A DNA stretch of 64,000 nucleotides from Streptomyces noursei (lineage in GTDB: Bacteria > Actinomycetota > Actinomycetes > Streptomycetales > Streptomycetaceae). Below the pieces are notes generated by a model that saw nothing but the letters and a program-made list of their open reading frames with translations, had not been told where the DNA came from and ran no database searches. The first letter of the stretch is position 1; every line of letters begins with the position of its first letter. Location of the stretch: positions 124,001-188,000 of the forward strand of contig NZ_LWBU01000017.1 of assembly GCF_001646665.1 (NCBI RefSeq). Direction: 5' to 3'. Both the position numbers and the translations under genes were made by a program. Positions 53,662-62,327 of this stretch are shown here, one piece after another.

Positions 53662-54132
53662 GCGCCGGGCCGCCGCGCGCACGGCGGCGAGCACCGGCTC
53701 CAGCGACTCCACCACCCGCTCCGCCCCCGCCCCGCGCAGCAGGTCCACCGCCCGCTCGTCGGGGCCGTGGCCCAGGAACGGCACCCCCGCCTCCCGCGCC
53801 GCCGCCAGCTCCGCGGGCGTGGCGCCGACCATCAGGGACGCGGCCGGGCGGGCCCCCAGCGCGGCGAGCGCGCCGGCGACGTCCCCGTACACGTGCGTGC
53901 CGAAGCAGCCGGCCAGGCCCCGGCCCGCGAGGTAGGCGCGCACCGTGGGCGCGGGCGTCGCGCCGCCGACCACGGCGAGGCCGGTGCCGACCGCGGCAAG
54001 GGTGCGGACCAGGGGATCGGCGTACGGGGTGGGCCAGGCGGCCGCCCCGCCGCGGGTGCGGCACAGGGGGCCGTCGAAGCCGAACAGGACGTGCTCGGTG
54101 CCGCCGATGACATCGACGAGGTCGTCGTACAC
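53629..54132 (-). CDS. HAD-like protein lacking the usual nucleophile
   Basis: 167-aa HAD-fold protein. Motif I reads VLFGFDGPLCR, where the normal catalytic Asp of DxDGT is Gly; the later motif MVGATPAELAAAREAG corresponds to the substrate-recognition/Asp region but also lacks a clear acid pair. It may be inactive or a binding protein. The GTG start with AGGCGG is only a best guess; the upstream sequence has no clear start. Confidence 0.65.
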   Translation of the reverse strand: MYDDLVDVIGGTEHVLFGFDGPLCRTRGGAAAWPTPYADPLVRTLAAVGTGLAVVGGATPAPTVRAYLAGRGLAGCFGTHVYGDVAGALAALGARPAASLMVGATPAELAAAREAGVPFLGHGPDERAVDLLRGAGAERVVESLEPVLAAVRAAARRSAGTYSEQRA

Positions 54133-54253
54133 AGCTGCCGCCTGGGGGTCGGGGGCGGGGGGTAGGTCGAGGGTGCCAGATCCCGGCGGGCCCGCACAGG
54201 CCCCCGCCCGCGGGGCGCCCGCCCGGCGGACCGCCGTCCGGGTCGGAACGCGG

Positions 54254-55495
54254 TCAGAACATGTCCGGGCACCACGGCCGGCGCGAGGTGCGCAGCAGCG
54301 CGTCGGCCGCCGCCGCCGCGCCCGGCCGGCACTCCTCCACCCGCCCGAGGGCCGCGAGCCGCACCGCGGACTCGTCCCCCAGGTACAGCGTCCCCAGCGC
54401 CGCCACGTCCATGGAGAGGTCCGCCGACGCGGTGGTGGGCACGCACGACGCGCCCTGCGGGGAGGCGTCCAGCCGGTAGCGGCCGCCCGCGAGCCCCGCC
54501 GGGTCGGCCAGCTCCAGCACGAGGGCGCCGGAGGCCGCGTACGTACGCGTCTCCAGGGCCCGGACGACGTCGAGGATCCGCAGCCACACCAGGTCGGCAT
54601 GGGTCGTGACGCGCGCCGCCCGCGGGTCGGGCAGCAGCAGCGGCAGCAGGTCGTCGGGGGCGCGGTGACCGGACCTCACCGTGGTCGTCCAGTCGTGCGA
54701 GCAGACGAAGTGCCACAGGGCCCGCTCGGCCGCCGGGGTCACGGCGATCAGGTCGCGCACGGTCGCGCTGCACAGCGGCTGCTTGTCCTCCCAGGTGTCG
54801 TCCGTGGTGTAGCAGACGTACCCCTCCACCTCCCCCGCCGCCGAGCGGTACGTCGCATACAGGGGCTCCGTCCACGGCCGGCCGGGCAGCACCACGGCGC
54901 CCGTGCCGATCTCCCAGGCCCGCCGGTCCCGGTCCACCACGCCGTGCCGGACGGCGCCGAGCCGGTCGTGGAGGCCGGGGCCGAACGCCCGGACGTCCGC
55001 CGCCTCGACCAGGTCGACGCGGCCGCCGTCGTCCGGCCCCGCCCAGCGGGGGTCCAGACCGGCCCGCCGCACGTCGACGGTCCACTCGGTGATCCAGGTC
55101 GCCGGGCCGTACCCGTACCGCCCGTAGATCGGGTACTCGGCGGCGACCAGCGTCGACACGGCGTCCCCGCGCTCCTTGGCCTCCGCCAGCTCCGCCGCCA
55201 TCAGACGGCTCAGCAGCCCGCGCCGCCGGTGCGTCGGCAGGACGCTCACGTTGGTCACCGCGCTCGCGCCGATCCGGGCACCGCCGGGCACCGTCAGCCG
55301 CTGCGCGAACGACCGCAGCGTCGCGACGCAGCGCCCGCCGTCGAACACCCCCCGGGTGCGCCGGAGGTCCACGTACGGGAGCCGCTGCGCGACCTCCTCG
55401 TCCGGGACGACGGGCGGCTGCAGGAACGCGATGCGGCGGGCGCGCAGCCAGTCGGGGAACTCCGACTCGGTGACCGTACGGACCTCATGGCTCAT
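54254..55495 (-). CDS. Eis-like GNAT acetyltransferase
   Basis: 413-aa protein of the Eis type: N-terminal GNAT domain with [16 protein letters not shown] (acetyl-CoA loop), a second GNAT-like domain, and a sterol-carrier-like C-terminal domain ending in the catalytic-terminus pattern RRPWCPDMF. Eis enzymes acetylate amines, including aminoglycosides. Substrate here unknown. A TAGCGT 7 nt before ATG 55495 suggests a leaderless mRNA. Confidence 0.9.
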   Translation of the reverse strand: MSHEVRTVTESEFPDWLRARRIAFLQPPVVPDEEVAQRLPYVDLRRTRGVFDGGRCVATLRSFAQRLTVPGGARIGASAVTNVSVLPTHRRRGLLSRLMAAELAEAKERGDAVSTLVAAEYPIYGRYGYGPATWITEWTVDVRRAGLDPRWAGPDDGGRVDLVEAADVRAFGPGLHDRLGAVRHGVVDRDRRAWEIGTGAVVLPGRPWTEPLYATYRSAAGEVEGYVCYTTDDTWEDKQPLCSATVRDLIAVTPAAERALWHFVCSHDWTTTVRSGHRAPDDLLPLLLPDPRAARVTTHADLVWLRILDVVRALETRTYAASGALVLELADPAGLAGGRYRLDASPQGASCVPTTASADLSMDVAALGTLYLGDESAVRLAALGRVEECRPGAAAAADALLRTSRRPWCPDMF

Positions 55496-55502
55496 GGCGG
55501 CC

Positions 55503-55508
55503 ACGCTA
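55503..55508 (-). promoter_or_regulatory. -10 element, leaderless Eis-like gene
   Basis: TAGCGT on the minus strand, 7 nt before ATG 55495. Confidence 0.45.
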
Positions 55509-55665
55509 GGCGCGGCATTCCGCCGCCCGCATCCGGTTTTCCGGCGCCCCCGCGCGGGCCGTACGGGGGCACCCACCGGGCCCGCCCACCGGGGCCCGCG
55601 CCCGGGCACCCCACCGGGGCCCGCCCGGGCCGGCGTACCGCCCGCGTCCGCGCCTCCCGGGCCCG

Positions 55666-56631
55666 TCAGAAGGCCGCCCGGACCTCCCCCACCCGCTGCC
55701 CGCCGCCCAGCAGCGGGACGTCGGCGATGCGGTCCACCACCGGGGAGTCGACGCCGAGGATCCGCAGCGCCCGCGCGAGGACCGGGCCCGTCGCCCGCCC
55801 GGAACCGTCGTCGATCTTGAAGGCGAGCGCCCGCCCGTCCGCGAGGGCGACCGCCTGGACGGCCTCGGCGCCCATCTTGGACAGCGCCCCCGGCACCTCC
55901 CGCATCAGCCACGTGTCCGGCCGCCGGGTCCCCGCCACGTACTCCGGGTGCGCCCGCATCGCGTCCGCGACCCGCCGCTGCGGCGTCCCCGGCTCGGCGA
56001 GCACGTACGAGCGGAACGCCCGCGCGAGGCCCACCAGGCCGACCGCCATCAGCGGCGCACCGCACCCGTCGGTGCCGACCACCGCCACCGTCTCGCCGGT
56101 CGCGGTCTCGATCTCGTCGCGGACGAGCCGCTGCAGCGGGTGCTCCGGGTCCAGGTAGGCGGCCGGGTCCCAGCCGTTGTGCGCGCAGGCGGCCAGCATC
56201 GCCGCGTGCTTGCCCGAGCAGTTCATGACGACCCGCTCCCGGACGCCGCCGGCGGCCAGGTGCGCCTCGGCCTCCACCTGGTCGAGCGGCAGGCCGGGCG
56301 GGGTCCGCAGGTCGGACTCGGTGAACCCGTGCTCGGCGAGCATCTTGCGGACCAGGTCCAGGTGGAACGGCTCGCCGGAGTGGCTGGAGGTGGCCAGCGC
56401 CAGCCGCTCCCCGGTCAGCTCCGCACCGGCCCGCAGCACCGCCGCGGCCTGGAGGGGCTTGTTCGACGAGCGCGGGAACACCGGGGCCGACGGGTCGCCG
56501 GCCGACATCTCGACGGTGCCGTCCGCGCCGAGCAGGACGAGCGACCCCCGGTGGTGCCCCTCGACGTACCCGGAGCGGACCACCTCGGCGAGGACCGGGG
56601 GGATGACTGCGGTGCTGGTGGAGGAACTCAT
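55666..56631 (-). CDS. Asparaginase (asparaginase II family)
   Basis: 321-aa protein of the Asparaginase_II family (Rhizobium etli AnsA type): [55 protein letters not shown] and [20 protein letters not shown] are the conserved blocks. The Ser-Lys pairs and the Cys in NCSGKH are consistent with the family's active site. It hydrolyses asparagine to aspartate and ammonia. GGAAGGAAGG lies upstream of ATG 56631. Confidence 0.9.
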   Translation of the reverse strand: MSSSTSTAVIPPVLAEVVRSGYVEGHHRGSLVLLGADGTVEMSAGDPSAPVFPRSSNKPLQAAAVLRAGAELTGERLALATSSHSGEPFHLDLVRKMLAEHGFTESDLRTPPGLPLDQVEAEAHLAAGGVRERVVMNCSGKHAAMLAACAHNGWDPAAYLDPEHPLQRLVRDEIETATGETVAVVGTDGCGAPLMAVGLVGLARAFRSYVLAEPGTPQRRVADAMRAHPEYVAGTRRPDTWLMREVPGALSKMGAEAVQAVALADGRALAFKIDDGSGRATGPVLARALRILGVDSPVVDRIADVPLLGGGQRVGEVRAAF

Positions 56632-56679
56632 GGCGGCCGGCCTTCCTTCCGGGGAACGGTGCCCCGCCGCCTCGCGGCC

Positions 56680-57276
56680 TCAGCGGAGCAGGTCGTCCAC
56701 TTGTGCTTCGCCCTCACGGTACCGGCGGGCGATCTCGGCGCTGCAGTCGTCGGCCGTGCGCTGGAGCTGCTGCCGGCGCCGGGAGACCTGCTGTTCGTAG
56801 CGTGCCAGCCGTCCCATCGCGGCGTGCAGCTCTTCGTCCGTTCGGGCGGTCAGGTCGGACAGCTCGACCTCCGCCAGCATCTCGGCGGCCAGCCGCCGGT
56901 ACTCCTCGCCGCGGGGGGTGGCCACCGTCACGTGGCGGGCGGACGACCGGTGCCGCGACGGGGTGTCGGCGAGGATCTCCGACAGCCGGTCGACCACCGG
57001 CACCTCCGTCCCGCCCCGCCGCGCCAGCTCGGCGCGGAGGATGTCGATCCGGCCCTGCAGCAGCCTGCGCACGTAGCTCAGGTCCGCCTCGTCGCCGTGC
57101 GAGTCCCGGCGCAGGGCCCGCAGCTCCGGCAGCCGCAGGTTCGTGAGGTCGTGCTGCCGCGCCTCCGGCAGGACGGCATCACCGGTCCGCTGGGTGGGGG
57201 GCCGCAGCGGCCCCCTGCCGGCGGCACATGTCATCGGTACGGGATGCGGCGTCTGCCCGGCGCCTGGTGTGCTCAT
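56680..57276 (-). CDS. rsiG: Anti-sigma factor RsiG
   Basis: 198-aa helical protein. It carries two copies of the c-di-GMP signature E-x3-S-x2-R-x3-Q-x3-[17 protein letters not shown] near residue 62 and [16 protein letters not shown] near 161. In Streptomyces RsiG binds c-di-GMP through these and holds the sporulation sigma factor WhiG inactive. The first 40 residues are variable. ATG 57276 has GAGGGGA about 9 nt upstream. Confidence 0.93.
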   Translation of the reverse strand: MSTPGAGQTPHPVPMTCAAGRGPLRPPTQRTGDAVLPEARQHDLTNLRLPELRALRRDSHGDEADLSYVRRLLQGRIDILRAELARRGGTEVPVVDRLSEILADTPSRHRSSARHVTVATPRGEEYRRLAAEMLAEVELSDLTARTDEELHAAMGRLARYEQQVSRRRQQLQRTADDCSAEIARRYREGEAQVDDLLR

Positions 57277-57407
57277 AGGAATCCGTCCCCTCGACCGGTG
57301 CTCGAGGTCTCCCCGGGCCCGAAGGGCCGAGGGGAAGCACCGCCTGAGAGGCATGGTGCCATTTGTGCCGGTGCCGATGCAGTCGCGTGCACCCGTTCGG
57401 ACGCGGA

Positions 57408-57413
57408 TAGGTT
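57408..57413 (+). promoter_or_regulatory. -10 element, leaderless dtd
   Basis: TAGGTT seven nt before ATG 57421. Confidence 0.5.
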
Positions 57414-57420
57414 GGTCCGC

Positions 57421-57846
57421 ATGCGTGCAGTGGTACAGAGGGTCGACGGGGCCGAGGTCGTCGTCGACGGTGAGACGGTCGGCGCGATTCACGGCGAGGG
57501 GCTGTGCGTCCTGGTGGGCGTGACCCACGAGGACACAGCCGAGAAGGCCGCGACGCTGGCCCGGAAGCTGTGGTCGGTGCGGATCCTGGAGGGCGAGAAG
57601 TCCTGCTCGGACGTCGGGGCACCCCTGTTGGTGATCTCGCAGTTCACCCTCTACGGGGACGCCCGCAAGGGCCGTCGCCCCACGTGGAACGCCGCGGCGC
57701 CGGGCGAGGTCGCCGAGCCGCTGGTCGACGAGGTGGTGGCGCGGCTGCGGGAGCTGGGGGCGACGGTGGAGACGGGCCGGTTCGGGGCGGACATGCGGGT
57801 CTCGCTCACCAACCACGGCCCGTTCACCATCGTCATCGACGTGTGA
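57421..57846 (+). CDS. dtd: D-aminoacyl-tRNA deacylase
   Basis: 141-aa Dtd, which removes D-amino acids from mischarged tRNA. The signatures [12 protein letters not shown] (Ser-Gln-x-Thr) and [12 protein letters not shown] (Gly-cis-Pro) are both intact, and the length is that of the family. It begins MRAVVQRV, as usual. It is divergent from rsiG with 144 bp between. Confidence 0.95.
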   Translation: MRAVVQRVDGAEVVVDGETVGAIHGEGLCVLVGVTHEDTAEKAATLARKLWSVRILEGEKSCSDVGAPLLVISQFTLYGDARKGRRPTWNAAAPGEVAEPLVDEVVARLRELGATVETGRFGADMRVSLTNHGPFTIVIDV

Positions 57847-57876
57847 GGCGCCCGGATCCAGGCGCCCCGGCGGCGC

Positions 57877-58857
57877 CTACGCCTCGACCACGACCTCCTG
57901 GGCGGCGGCCGTACCGCCCGCCAGCAGGTCGGCGTCCACCGGCACGTTCCGCTTCACCAGGGCGAGCGCGATCGGGCCCAGCTCGTGGTGGCGTACGGCG
58001 GTGGTGACGAACCCGAGCTGCCGGCCCTCCTCGCCGTCGGCCTTCAGCCGGATCGGGGTCCCGTGCGCGGGCAGGTGCACCTCGCTGCCGTCGAGGTGCA
58101 GGAAGACCATCCGGCGCGGCGGCTTCCCCAGGTTGTGGACGCGCGCCACGGTCTCCTGACCGCGGTAGCAGCCCTTCTGGAGGTGGACGGCGGTGCCGAT
58201 CAGGCCGATCTCGTGCGGGATGGTGCGGTGGTCGGTCTCGAACCCGAGCCGGGGCCGGTGCGCCTCGACGCGCAGCGCCTCGTACGCCCAGATGCCGGCG
58301 AGCGGGCCGTGGCTCCCGGCGTACGCCTCCAGGTCGCCGCGCGGCAGGAACAGGTCCCGGCCGTGCGGGGTCTCCCGGACGACGACGCCCTCGGGGACGT
58401 CGGCGATCGAACCGGCCGGCAGGTGGACGACGGCGATCTCGTCGGTCCGGTCGGCCACCTCGACCCGGTAGAAGAACTTCATCGACTCCAGGTAGCCGAT
58501 CAGCGCCTCCTGCGTGCCGGGCTCGACGTGCGCCCAGACCGTCTCGCCGTCGTCGACCAGGTACAGCGCGTGCTCGATGTGGCCGTTGGCGGAGAGGATC
58601 AGCGCCTCGGTGGCCTGCCCGGCGGGGAGTTCGCTGACGGCCTGCGTGAGGAGCAGGTGCAGCCAGCCGAGCCGGTCGGGGCCGGTGACGGTGACGACAC
58701 CGCGGTGGCTCAGGTCGACCAGGCCGGTGCCGGCGGCCAGGGCACGCTGTTCGCGGAACAGGTCGCCGTAGTGCGCGGCGACGCCCTCGTCCGGCCCCTC
58801 GGCGGGCACGGCGCCTGGCAGGGACAGCAGGGGGCTGGTCGGTGATGGTCGCAGCAT
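57877..58857 (-). CDS. ygfZ: YgfZ/GcvT-like folate-binding protein
   Basis: 326-aa GcvT-fold protein. The YgfZ signature KGCYRGQETVAR with its Cys is present, along with LSHRGVVTVTGPDRLGWLH at the folate domain. YgfZ helps assemble or repair iron-sulfur clusters. An LNRL-type mix: normal length. TAGGCT lies 6 nt before ATG 58857. It is next to nur, a common actinobacterial arrangement. Confidence 0.92.
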   Translation of the reverse strand: MLRPSPTSPLLSLPGAVPAEGPDEGVAAHYGDLFREQRALAAGTGLVDLSHRGVVTVTGPDRLGWLHLLLTQAVSELPAGQATEALILSANGHIEHALYLVDDGETVWAHVEPGTQEALIGYLESMKFFYRVEVADRTDEIAVVHLPAGSIADVPEGVVVRETPHGRDLFLPRGDLEAYAGSHGPLAGIWAYEALRVEAHRPRLGFETDHRTIPHEIGLIGTAVHLQKGCYRGQETVARVHNLGKPPRRMVFLHLDGSEVHLPAHGTPIRLKADGEEGRQLGFVTTAVRHHELGPIALALVKRNVPVDADLLAGGTAAAQEVVVEA

Positions 58858-58863
58858 GTGATC

Positions 58864-58869
58864 AGCCTA
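58864..58869 (-). promoter_or_regulatory. -10 element, leaderless ygfZ
   Basis: TAGGCT on the minus strand, 6 nt before ATG 58857, within the 3' end of nur. Confidence 0.45.
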
Positions 58870-59340
58870 CGACTCGCCGCCGGACGGGGCGTCGGCGTCC
58901 TCGGCCTCTTCGCCCGTCCCGGCCTTCCGCGCACAGTTCTCGCACAGCCCGAAGATGGCGAAGTGCTTCATGTCGGTGTCGAAGCCGAAGGTGCGGCGGA
59001 GCTTCGCGGTGAACTCGGCGGCCACCTCCACGTCCGCCTCGATGACGCCGGTGCAGTCGCGGCACACCAAATGCAGGTGGTGGTGCCGGTCGGCGAGGTG
59101 GTAGGTCGGGGCGCCGTGGCCCAGGTGGGCGTGGCTGACCAGGCCCAGTTCCTCCAGCAGCTCCAGCGTCCGGTAGACGGTGGAGATGTTCACGCCGGAG
59201 GCGGTCCTGCGCACCTCGCCGAGGATGTCGTCGGGCGTCGCGTGCCCCAGGACGTCCACCGCCTCCAGGACAAGCTGGCGCTGGGGAGTCAGCCGGTAGC
59301 CGCGCTGCCGCAGGTCGCTCTTCCAGTCGGTGCTCACCAC
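58867..59340 (-). CDS. nur: Nickel uptake regulator Nur (Fur family)
   Basis: 157-aa Fur-family repressor. The N-terminal winged helix (LRQRGYRLTPQRQLVLEAVD) and the metal site HLADRHHHLHLVCRDC with the second CxxC (CENCARK) are intact. It is nearly identical, by memory, to S. coelicolor Nur, which represses nickel transport and Fe-SOD in response to nickel. GTG 59340 has TACACT at 7 nt. Confidence 0.93.
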   Translation of the reverse strand: MVSTDWKSDLRQRGYRLTPQRQLVLEAVDVLGHATPDDILGEVRRTASGVNISTVYRTLELLEELGLVSHAHLGHGAPTYHLADRHHHLHLVCRDCTGVIEADVEVAAEFTAKLRRTFGFDTDMKHFAIFGLCENCARKAGTGEEAEDADAPSGGES

Positions 59341-59347
59341 GCGCTCC

Positions 59348-59353
59348 AGTGTA
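59348..59353 (-). promoter_or_regulatory. -10 element, leaderless nur
   Basis: TACACT on the minus strand, 7 nt before GTG 59340. Confidence 0.5.
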
Positions 59354-59379
59354 GGAGCACCGACCGCGAAGCCCCAGGG

Positions 59380-59952
59380 CTACTTGAAGAACGCGATGCC
59401 GTCGTCCGGCAGGTCGCCGAGGTCCTTGGCCCAGGCCTCGACCTGCTCGGGCGTGACGACCTTCTTCAGGTGGGCCGACATGTACGGGCGCAGCGGCACC
59501 TCGGGCGTCGACTTCTCGCCGACCCACATCAGGTCGCCCTTCACGTAGCCGTACAGCCGCTTGCCGCCGCTGTACGGCCCGGAGGCGGCCGTCCGCGCGA
59601 CGGCGTCGGTGACCAGGTCGATCTGCGGCTTCTGGTCGGCGAGCTCGCCGTACCAGACCTCGACGATGCCCTGGTCGCGCACCATCACGATCTCGACCTT
59701 GCGCTCCTTGTCGATGCGCCAGTAGCCGCTCTCGGACTCCAGGGGCTTGACCTTGTTGCCCTCGGCGTCCAGGACCCAGGTGCGGGAGGTGTACTCGATG
59801 AAGTCCCGGCCGTCGTGGCTGAAGGTCACGGACTGGCCGAAGTTGCACTTCTCGGCGCCGGGGAAGTCGGAGACGCCCGCGCCCTCCCACGTGCCCAGGA
59901 GGAACGCGAGGGGGACGAGGTCGGGGTTCAGGTCGGACGGAATCTCGATCAT
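59380..59952 (-). CDS. FABP-like nitrobindin family protein
   Basis: 190-aa beta-barrel heme protein of the nitrobindin type: GTWEGAGVSDFPG is the signature Gly-x-Trp-x-Gly-x-Gly, and the C-terminal RPYMSAHLKKV carries the likely heme-ligand His. Nitrobindins bind and detoxify nitric oxide or peroxynitrite. It is upstream of nur in the same direction, 39 bp apart, but nur has its own promoter. Confidence 0.92.
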   Translation of the reverse strand: MIEIPSDLNPDLVPLAFLLGTWEGAGVSDFPGAEKCNFGQSVTFSHDGRDFIEYTSRTWVLDAEGNKVKPLESESGYWRIDKERKVEIVMVRDQGIVEVWYGELADQKPQIDLVTDAVARTAASGPYSGGKRLYGYVKGDLMWVGEKSTPEVPLRPYMSAHLKKVVTPEQVEAWAKDLGDLPDDGIAFFK

Positions 59953-59980
59953 GAGCAGCTCAGTCGATCTGTAGGAGTGG

Positions 59981-60082
59981 TCAGCGCTGGCCCTGGTACA
60001 GCTTCTTCACGGTCAGCACGGCGAAGCCGAGCACGCCGACGCAGACCAGGACCAGCAGGGCGGAGAAGAAAGCCTCAAGCAC
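59981..60082 (-). CDS. 33-aa single-pass membrane peptide
   Basis: A 33-residue peptide: one hydrophobic helix (FFSALLVLVCVGVLGFAVLTV) and a basic C-terminus KKLYQGQR. GTG 60082 follows GAGGAG at 6 nt, a very good ribosome-binding site, so it is likely translated. It directly precedes the nitrobindin gene in the same direction (28 bp). Function unknown. Confidence 0.75.
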   Translation of the reverse strand: MLEAFFSALLVLVCVGVLGFAVLTVKKLYQGQR

Positions 60083-60186
60083 AGGGTGCTCCTCGGTGAG
60101 CGGTATGGGCGAAGAAAAGGGCCGGGTCCCAGCGTAATGGGTGGGGGCACGGCCCTCCGTGTGAGGTTGCGCCCAGGCGGGCGCAC

Positions 60187-60192
60187 TACAGT
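60187..60192 (+). promoter_or_regulatory. -10 element, leaderless dsrE-like gene
   Basis: TACAGT seven nt before ATG 60200. Confidence 0.5.
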
Positions 60193-60199
60193 TCCGCAC

Positions 60200-60562
60200 A
60201 TGGCGAAGAAGCTCGTGATCAAGGTGACCGCAGGTGCCGACGCCCCCGAGCGCTGCTCGCAGGCCTTCACGGTCGCGGCGGTCGCCGTGGCCAGCGGGGT
60301 GGAGGTCTCGCTCTGGCTGACCGGCGAGTCCTCGTGGTTCGCGCTGCCGGGGCGGGCGGCGGAGTTCGAGCTGCCGCACGCGGCGCCGCTGCCGGACCTG
60401 ATCGACTCGGTGCTGGCGGCCGGGAAGGTCACGCTGTGCACGCAGTGCGCGGCGCGGCGCGGCATCACGGAGGAGGACGTGCTGGAGGGCGTGCGGATCG
60501 CGGGGGCGCAGGTGTTCGTGAGCGAGGCGCTGGGCGACGGCACTCAGGCGCTCGTCTACTGA
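60200..60562 (+). CDS. DsrE family protein
   Basis: 120-aa DsrE/F-like small protein. The fold motif AFTVAAVAVASGVEVSLWLT and the C-terminal CTQCAARRGI with two close cysteines are seen; DsrE proteins relay sulfur or act in thiol chemistry. Here the Cys pair could take part in sulfur transfer, but this is not shown. It is divergent from the 33-aa membrane peptide. Confidence 0.85.
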   Translation: MAKKLVIKVTAGADAPERCSQAFTVAAVAVASGVEVSLWLTGESSWFALPGRAAEFELPHAAPLPDLIDSVLAAGKVTLCTQCAARRGITEEDVLEGVRIAGAQVFVSEALGDGTQALVY

Positions 60563-60581
60563 CGCCCGCGCACGGCGGTAC

Positions 60582-60606
60582 GCCGGCCCGGGGTCCCGGG
60601 GCCGGC
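60582..60606. terminator. Bidirectional hairpin terminator
   Basis: GCCGGCCC/GGGCCGGC, an 8-bp stem with a 9-nt loop, between the convergent DsrE and DUF3099 genes. Confidence 0.65.
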
Positions 60607-60608
60607 CG

Positions 60609-60869
60609 TCACCGGCGTCTCCGCTTGCCGTCGAGCTCGTCCCACCACTCGTCGGACTTCGGGTCGCCGCTGGGGTCGTCCCACCAGCGGTCCTCCGGGC
60701 CGCGCCGGTTCGCGACCATCGCGGCGACCGGCGGGATGACCATGGCGACGAAGCACATGGCGACGGCGGCGGGCGTGGACCACAGCCGTACGACGGCCCA
60801 GGCGCCCACGAAGAGCACCAGGCAGGCCGTCATCATCGCGAAGTAGACGTGCCGACGCCGGGCGTACAT
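60609..60869 (-). CDS. DUF3099 family membrane protein
   Basis: 86-aa protein of the actinobacterial DUF3099 family: MYARRRHVYFAMMTACLVLF at the start, two membrane helices, a PEDRWWDDP acidic-aromatic segment and a basic KRRRR tail. Function unknown. ATG 60869 has TACGCT at 6 nt; the longer in-frame version to 60929 would include that promoter. Confidence 0.82.
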   Translation of the reverse strand: MYARRRHVYFAMMTACLVLFVGAWAVVRLWSTPAAVAMCFVAMVIPPVAAMVANRRGPEDRWWDDPSGDPKSDEWWDELDGKRRRR

Positions 60870-60875
60870 ACGTCC

Positions 60876-60881
60876 AGCGTA
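60876..60881 (-). promoter_or_regulatory. -10 element, leaderless DUF3099 gene
   Basis: TACGCT on the minus strand, 6 nt before ATG 60869. Confidence 0.5.
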
Positions 60882-60893
60882 GGACGGGAACGA

Positions 60894-60953
60894 CCGAAGG
60901 GCCGCACCTCGGTCCCGGTAAGCGTCCAACCCCCAGGAGGCGCGGCCCTTCGG
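60894..60953 (-). terminator. Terminator candidate after the DUF1416 gene
   Basis: CCGAAGGGCCGC/GCGGCCCTTCGG, perfect 12-bp arms with a 36-nt loop, 17 nt after the DUF1416 stop. Confidence 0.55.
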
Positions 60954-60970
60954 CCAGTACAGCGGTGCCG

Positions 60971-61258
60971 TCAGACGGCGATGGCGACCTCGGCCAGGCC
61001 GCCCTGCTGGGCGACGACCGTGCGGTCGGCGGTGCCGCCGGGGACGAGGGCACGGACGGTCCAGGTGCCCTCGGCCGCGTAGAAGCGGAACTGTCCGGTC
61101 GCGGAGGTCGGGACCTCGGCGGTGAACTCGCCGGTCGAGTCCAGCAGGCGCACGTAACCGACGACGGGCTCGCCGTCCTTGGTCACCTGGCCCTGGATGG
61201 TGGTCTCACCGGGCTTGATCGTCGAAGCGTCCGGGCCGCCGGCCTGTGCTCCACACAT
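60971..61258 (-). CDS. DUF1416 (SseC-like) protein
   Basis: 95-aa protein with a transthyretin-like beta fold: MCGAQAGG with an N-terminal Cys, then ETTIQGQVTKDGEPVVGYVRLLD and GQFRFYAAEGTWTVRALV. It matches mycobacterial SseC, always found beside thiosulfate sulfurtransferases. Probably a sulfur-metabolism partner protein. AGGAG before ATG 61258 is a good ribosome-binding site; 50 nt after the sulfurtransferase. Confidence 0.9.
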   Translation of the reverse strand: MCGAQAGGPDASTIKPGETTIQGQVTKDGEPVVGYVRLLDSTGEFTAEVPTSATGQFRFYAAEGTWTVRALVPGGTADRTVVAQQGGLAEVAIAV

Positions 61259-61308
61259 GGGTACTCCTGAGGGGTCTTCGGGGGAGGGGGAGGACGGGAG
61301 GTCCGGGA

Positions 61309-62154
61309 CTACTTGTTGGCGCCGAGCTCGATCGGCACGCCGACGAGGGAGCCGTACTCGGTCCACGAGCCGTCGTAGTTCTTGACGTTCTCCTGGCCGA
61401 GCAGCTCGTGCAGCACGAACCAGGTCAGGGCCGAGCGCTCACCGATGCGGCAGTAGGCGATGGTGTCCTTCGCCAGGTCGACCTGCTCGTCGGCGTAGAG
61501 CGCCTTGAGCTCCTCGTCGGACTTGAAGGTGCCGTCGTCGTTGGCGTTCTTCGACCACGGGATGTTGCGGGCGCTGGGCACGTGGCCGGGGCGCTGCGAC
61601 TGCTCCTGCGGGAGGTGCGCCGGGGCGAGCAGCTTGCCGCTGAACTCGTCGGGGGAACGCACGTCGACCAGGTTCAGGTTGCCGATCGCGGCCACGACGT
61701 CGTCGCGGAAGGCGCGGATGGAGGTGTCCTGGGCCTTGGCCTTGTACTCGGTGGCCGGGCGGCTGGGGACCTCGGAGCCGTCGACCAGGTCGCGGGAGTC
61801 GAGCTCCCACTTCTTGCGGCCGCCGTCGAGGAGCTTGACGCTCTCGTGGCCGTACAGCTTGAAGTACCAGTAGGCGTACGAGGCGAACCAGTTGTTGTTG
61901 CCGCCGTAGAGGACGACGGTGTCGTCGTTGGCGATGCCCTTCGCGGAGAGGAGCTTCTCGAAGCCCTCCTGGTCGACGAAGTCGCGGCGGACCGGGTCCT
62001 GGAGGTCCTGCTTCCAGTCGATCCGGACGGCGTTCTTGATGTGGTTCTTGTCGTACGCCGACGTGTCCTCGTCGACCTCGACGATGACGACCTTCGGGTC
62101 GTCGATGTGGGCCTCGACCCAGTCGGCGTCTACCAGGACGTCGCTGCGGCTCAT
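61309..62154 (-). CDS. Thiosulfate sulfurtransferase (rhodanese)
   Basis: 281-aa two-domain rhodanese. The N-terminal domain (VLVDADWVEAHIDD) is inactive-like; the C-terminal active loop is AYCRIGERSALTW with the catalytic Cys. CysA/SseA type of actinobacteria. It passes sulfane sulfur to acceptors. GGAGGAGAAA before ATG 62154 is a strong ribosome-binding site. A leader peptide and hairpin lie upstream and suggest control by cysteine supply. Confidence 0.94.
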   Translation of the reverse strand: MSRSDVLVDADWVEAHIDDPKVVIVEVDEDTSAYDKNHIKNAVRIDWKQDLQDPVRRDFVDQEGFEKLLSAKGIANDDTVVLYGGNNNWFASYAYWYFKLYGHESVKLLDGGRKKWELDSRDLVDGSEVPSRPATEYKAKAQDTSIRAFRDDVVAAIGNLNLVDVRSPDEFSGKLLAPAHLPQEQSQRPGHVPSARNIPWSKNANDDGTFKSDEELKALYADEQVDLAKDTIAYCRIGERSALTWFVLHELLGQENVKNYDGSWTEYGSLVGVPIELGANK

Positions 62155-62308
62155 GCTGTTTCTCCTCCGGGGCAGTGTGCGGCGGGGTGTGGCGGGGTGG
62201 TGCCGGGTGCTCTTCGCCTCTGCGCGCTTCCCGGTACGGGGGGTACGGGTCCACGCGGCGGATTCGGCACAGGGGTGGGCCTCGGGGTGCGTGACGGGCC
62301 CTGGGATA

Positions 62309-62326
62309 CGGGAGGCCGGGCTCCCG
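62309..62326 (-). promoter_or_regulatory. Attenuator-like hairpin after the leader peptide
   Basis: CGGGAG-CCCGGC-CTCCCG on the minus strand, just downstream of the leader stop codon; six GC pairs with a 6-nt loop. Confidence 0.5.
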
Positions 62327-62327
62327 C

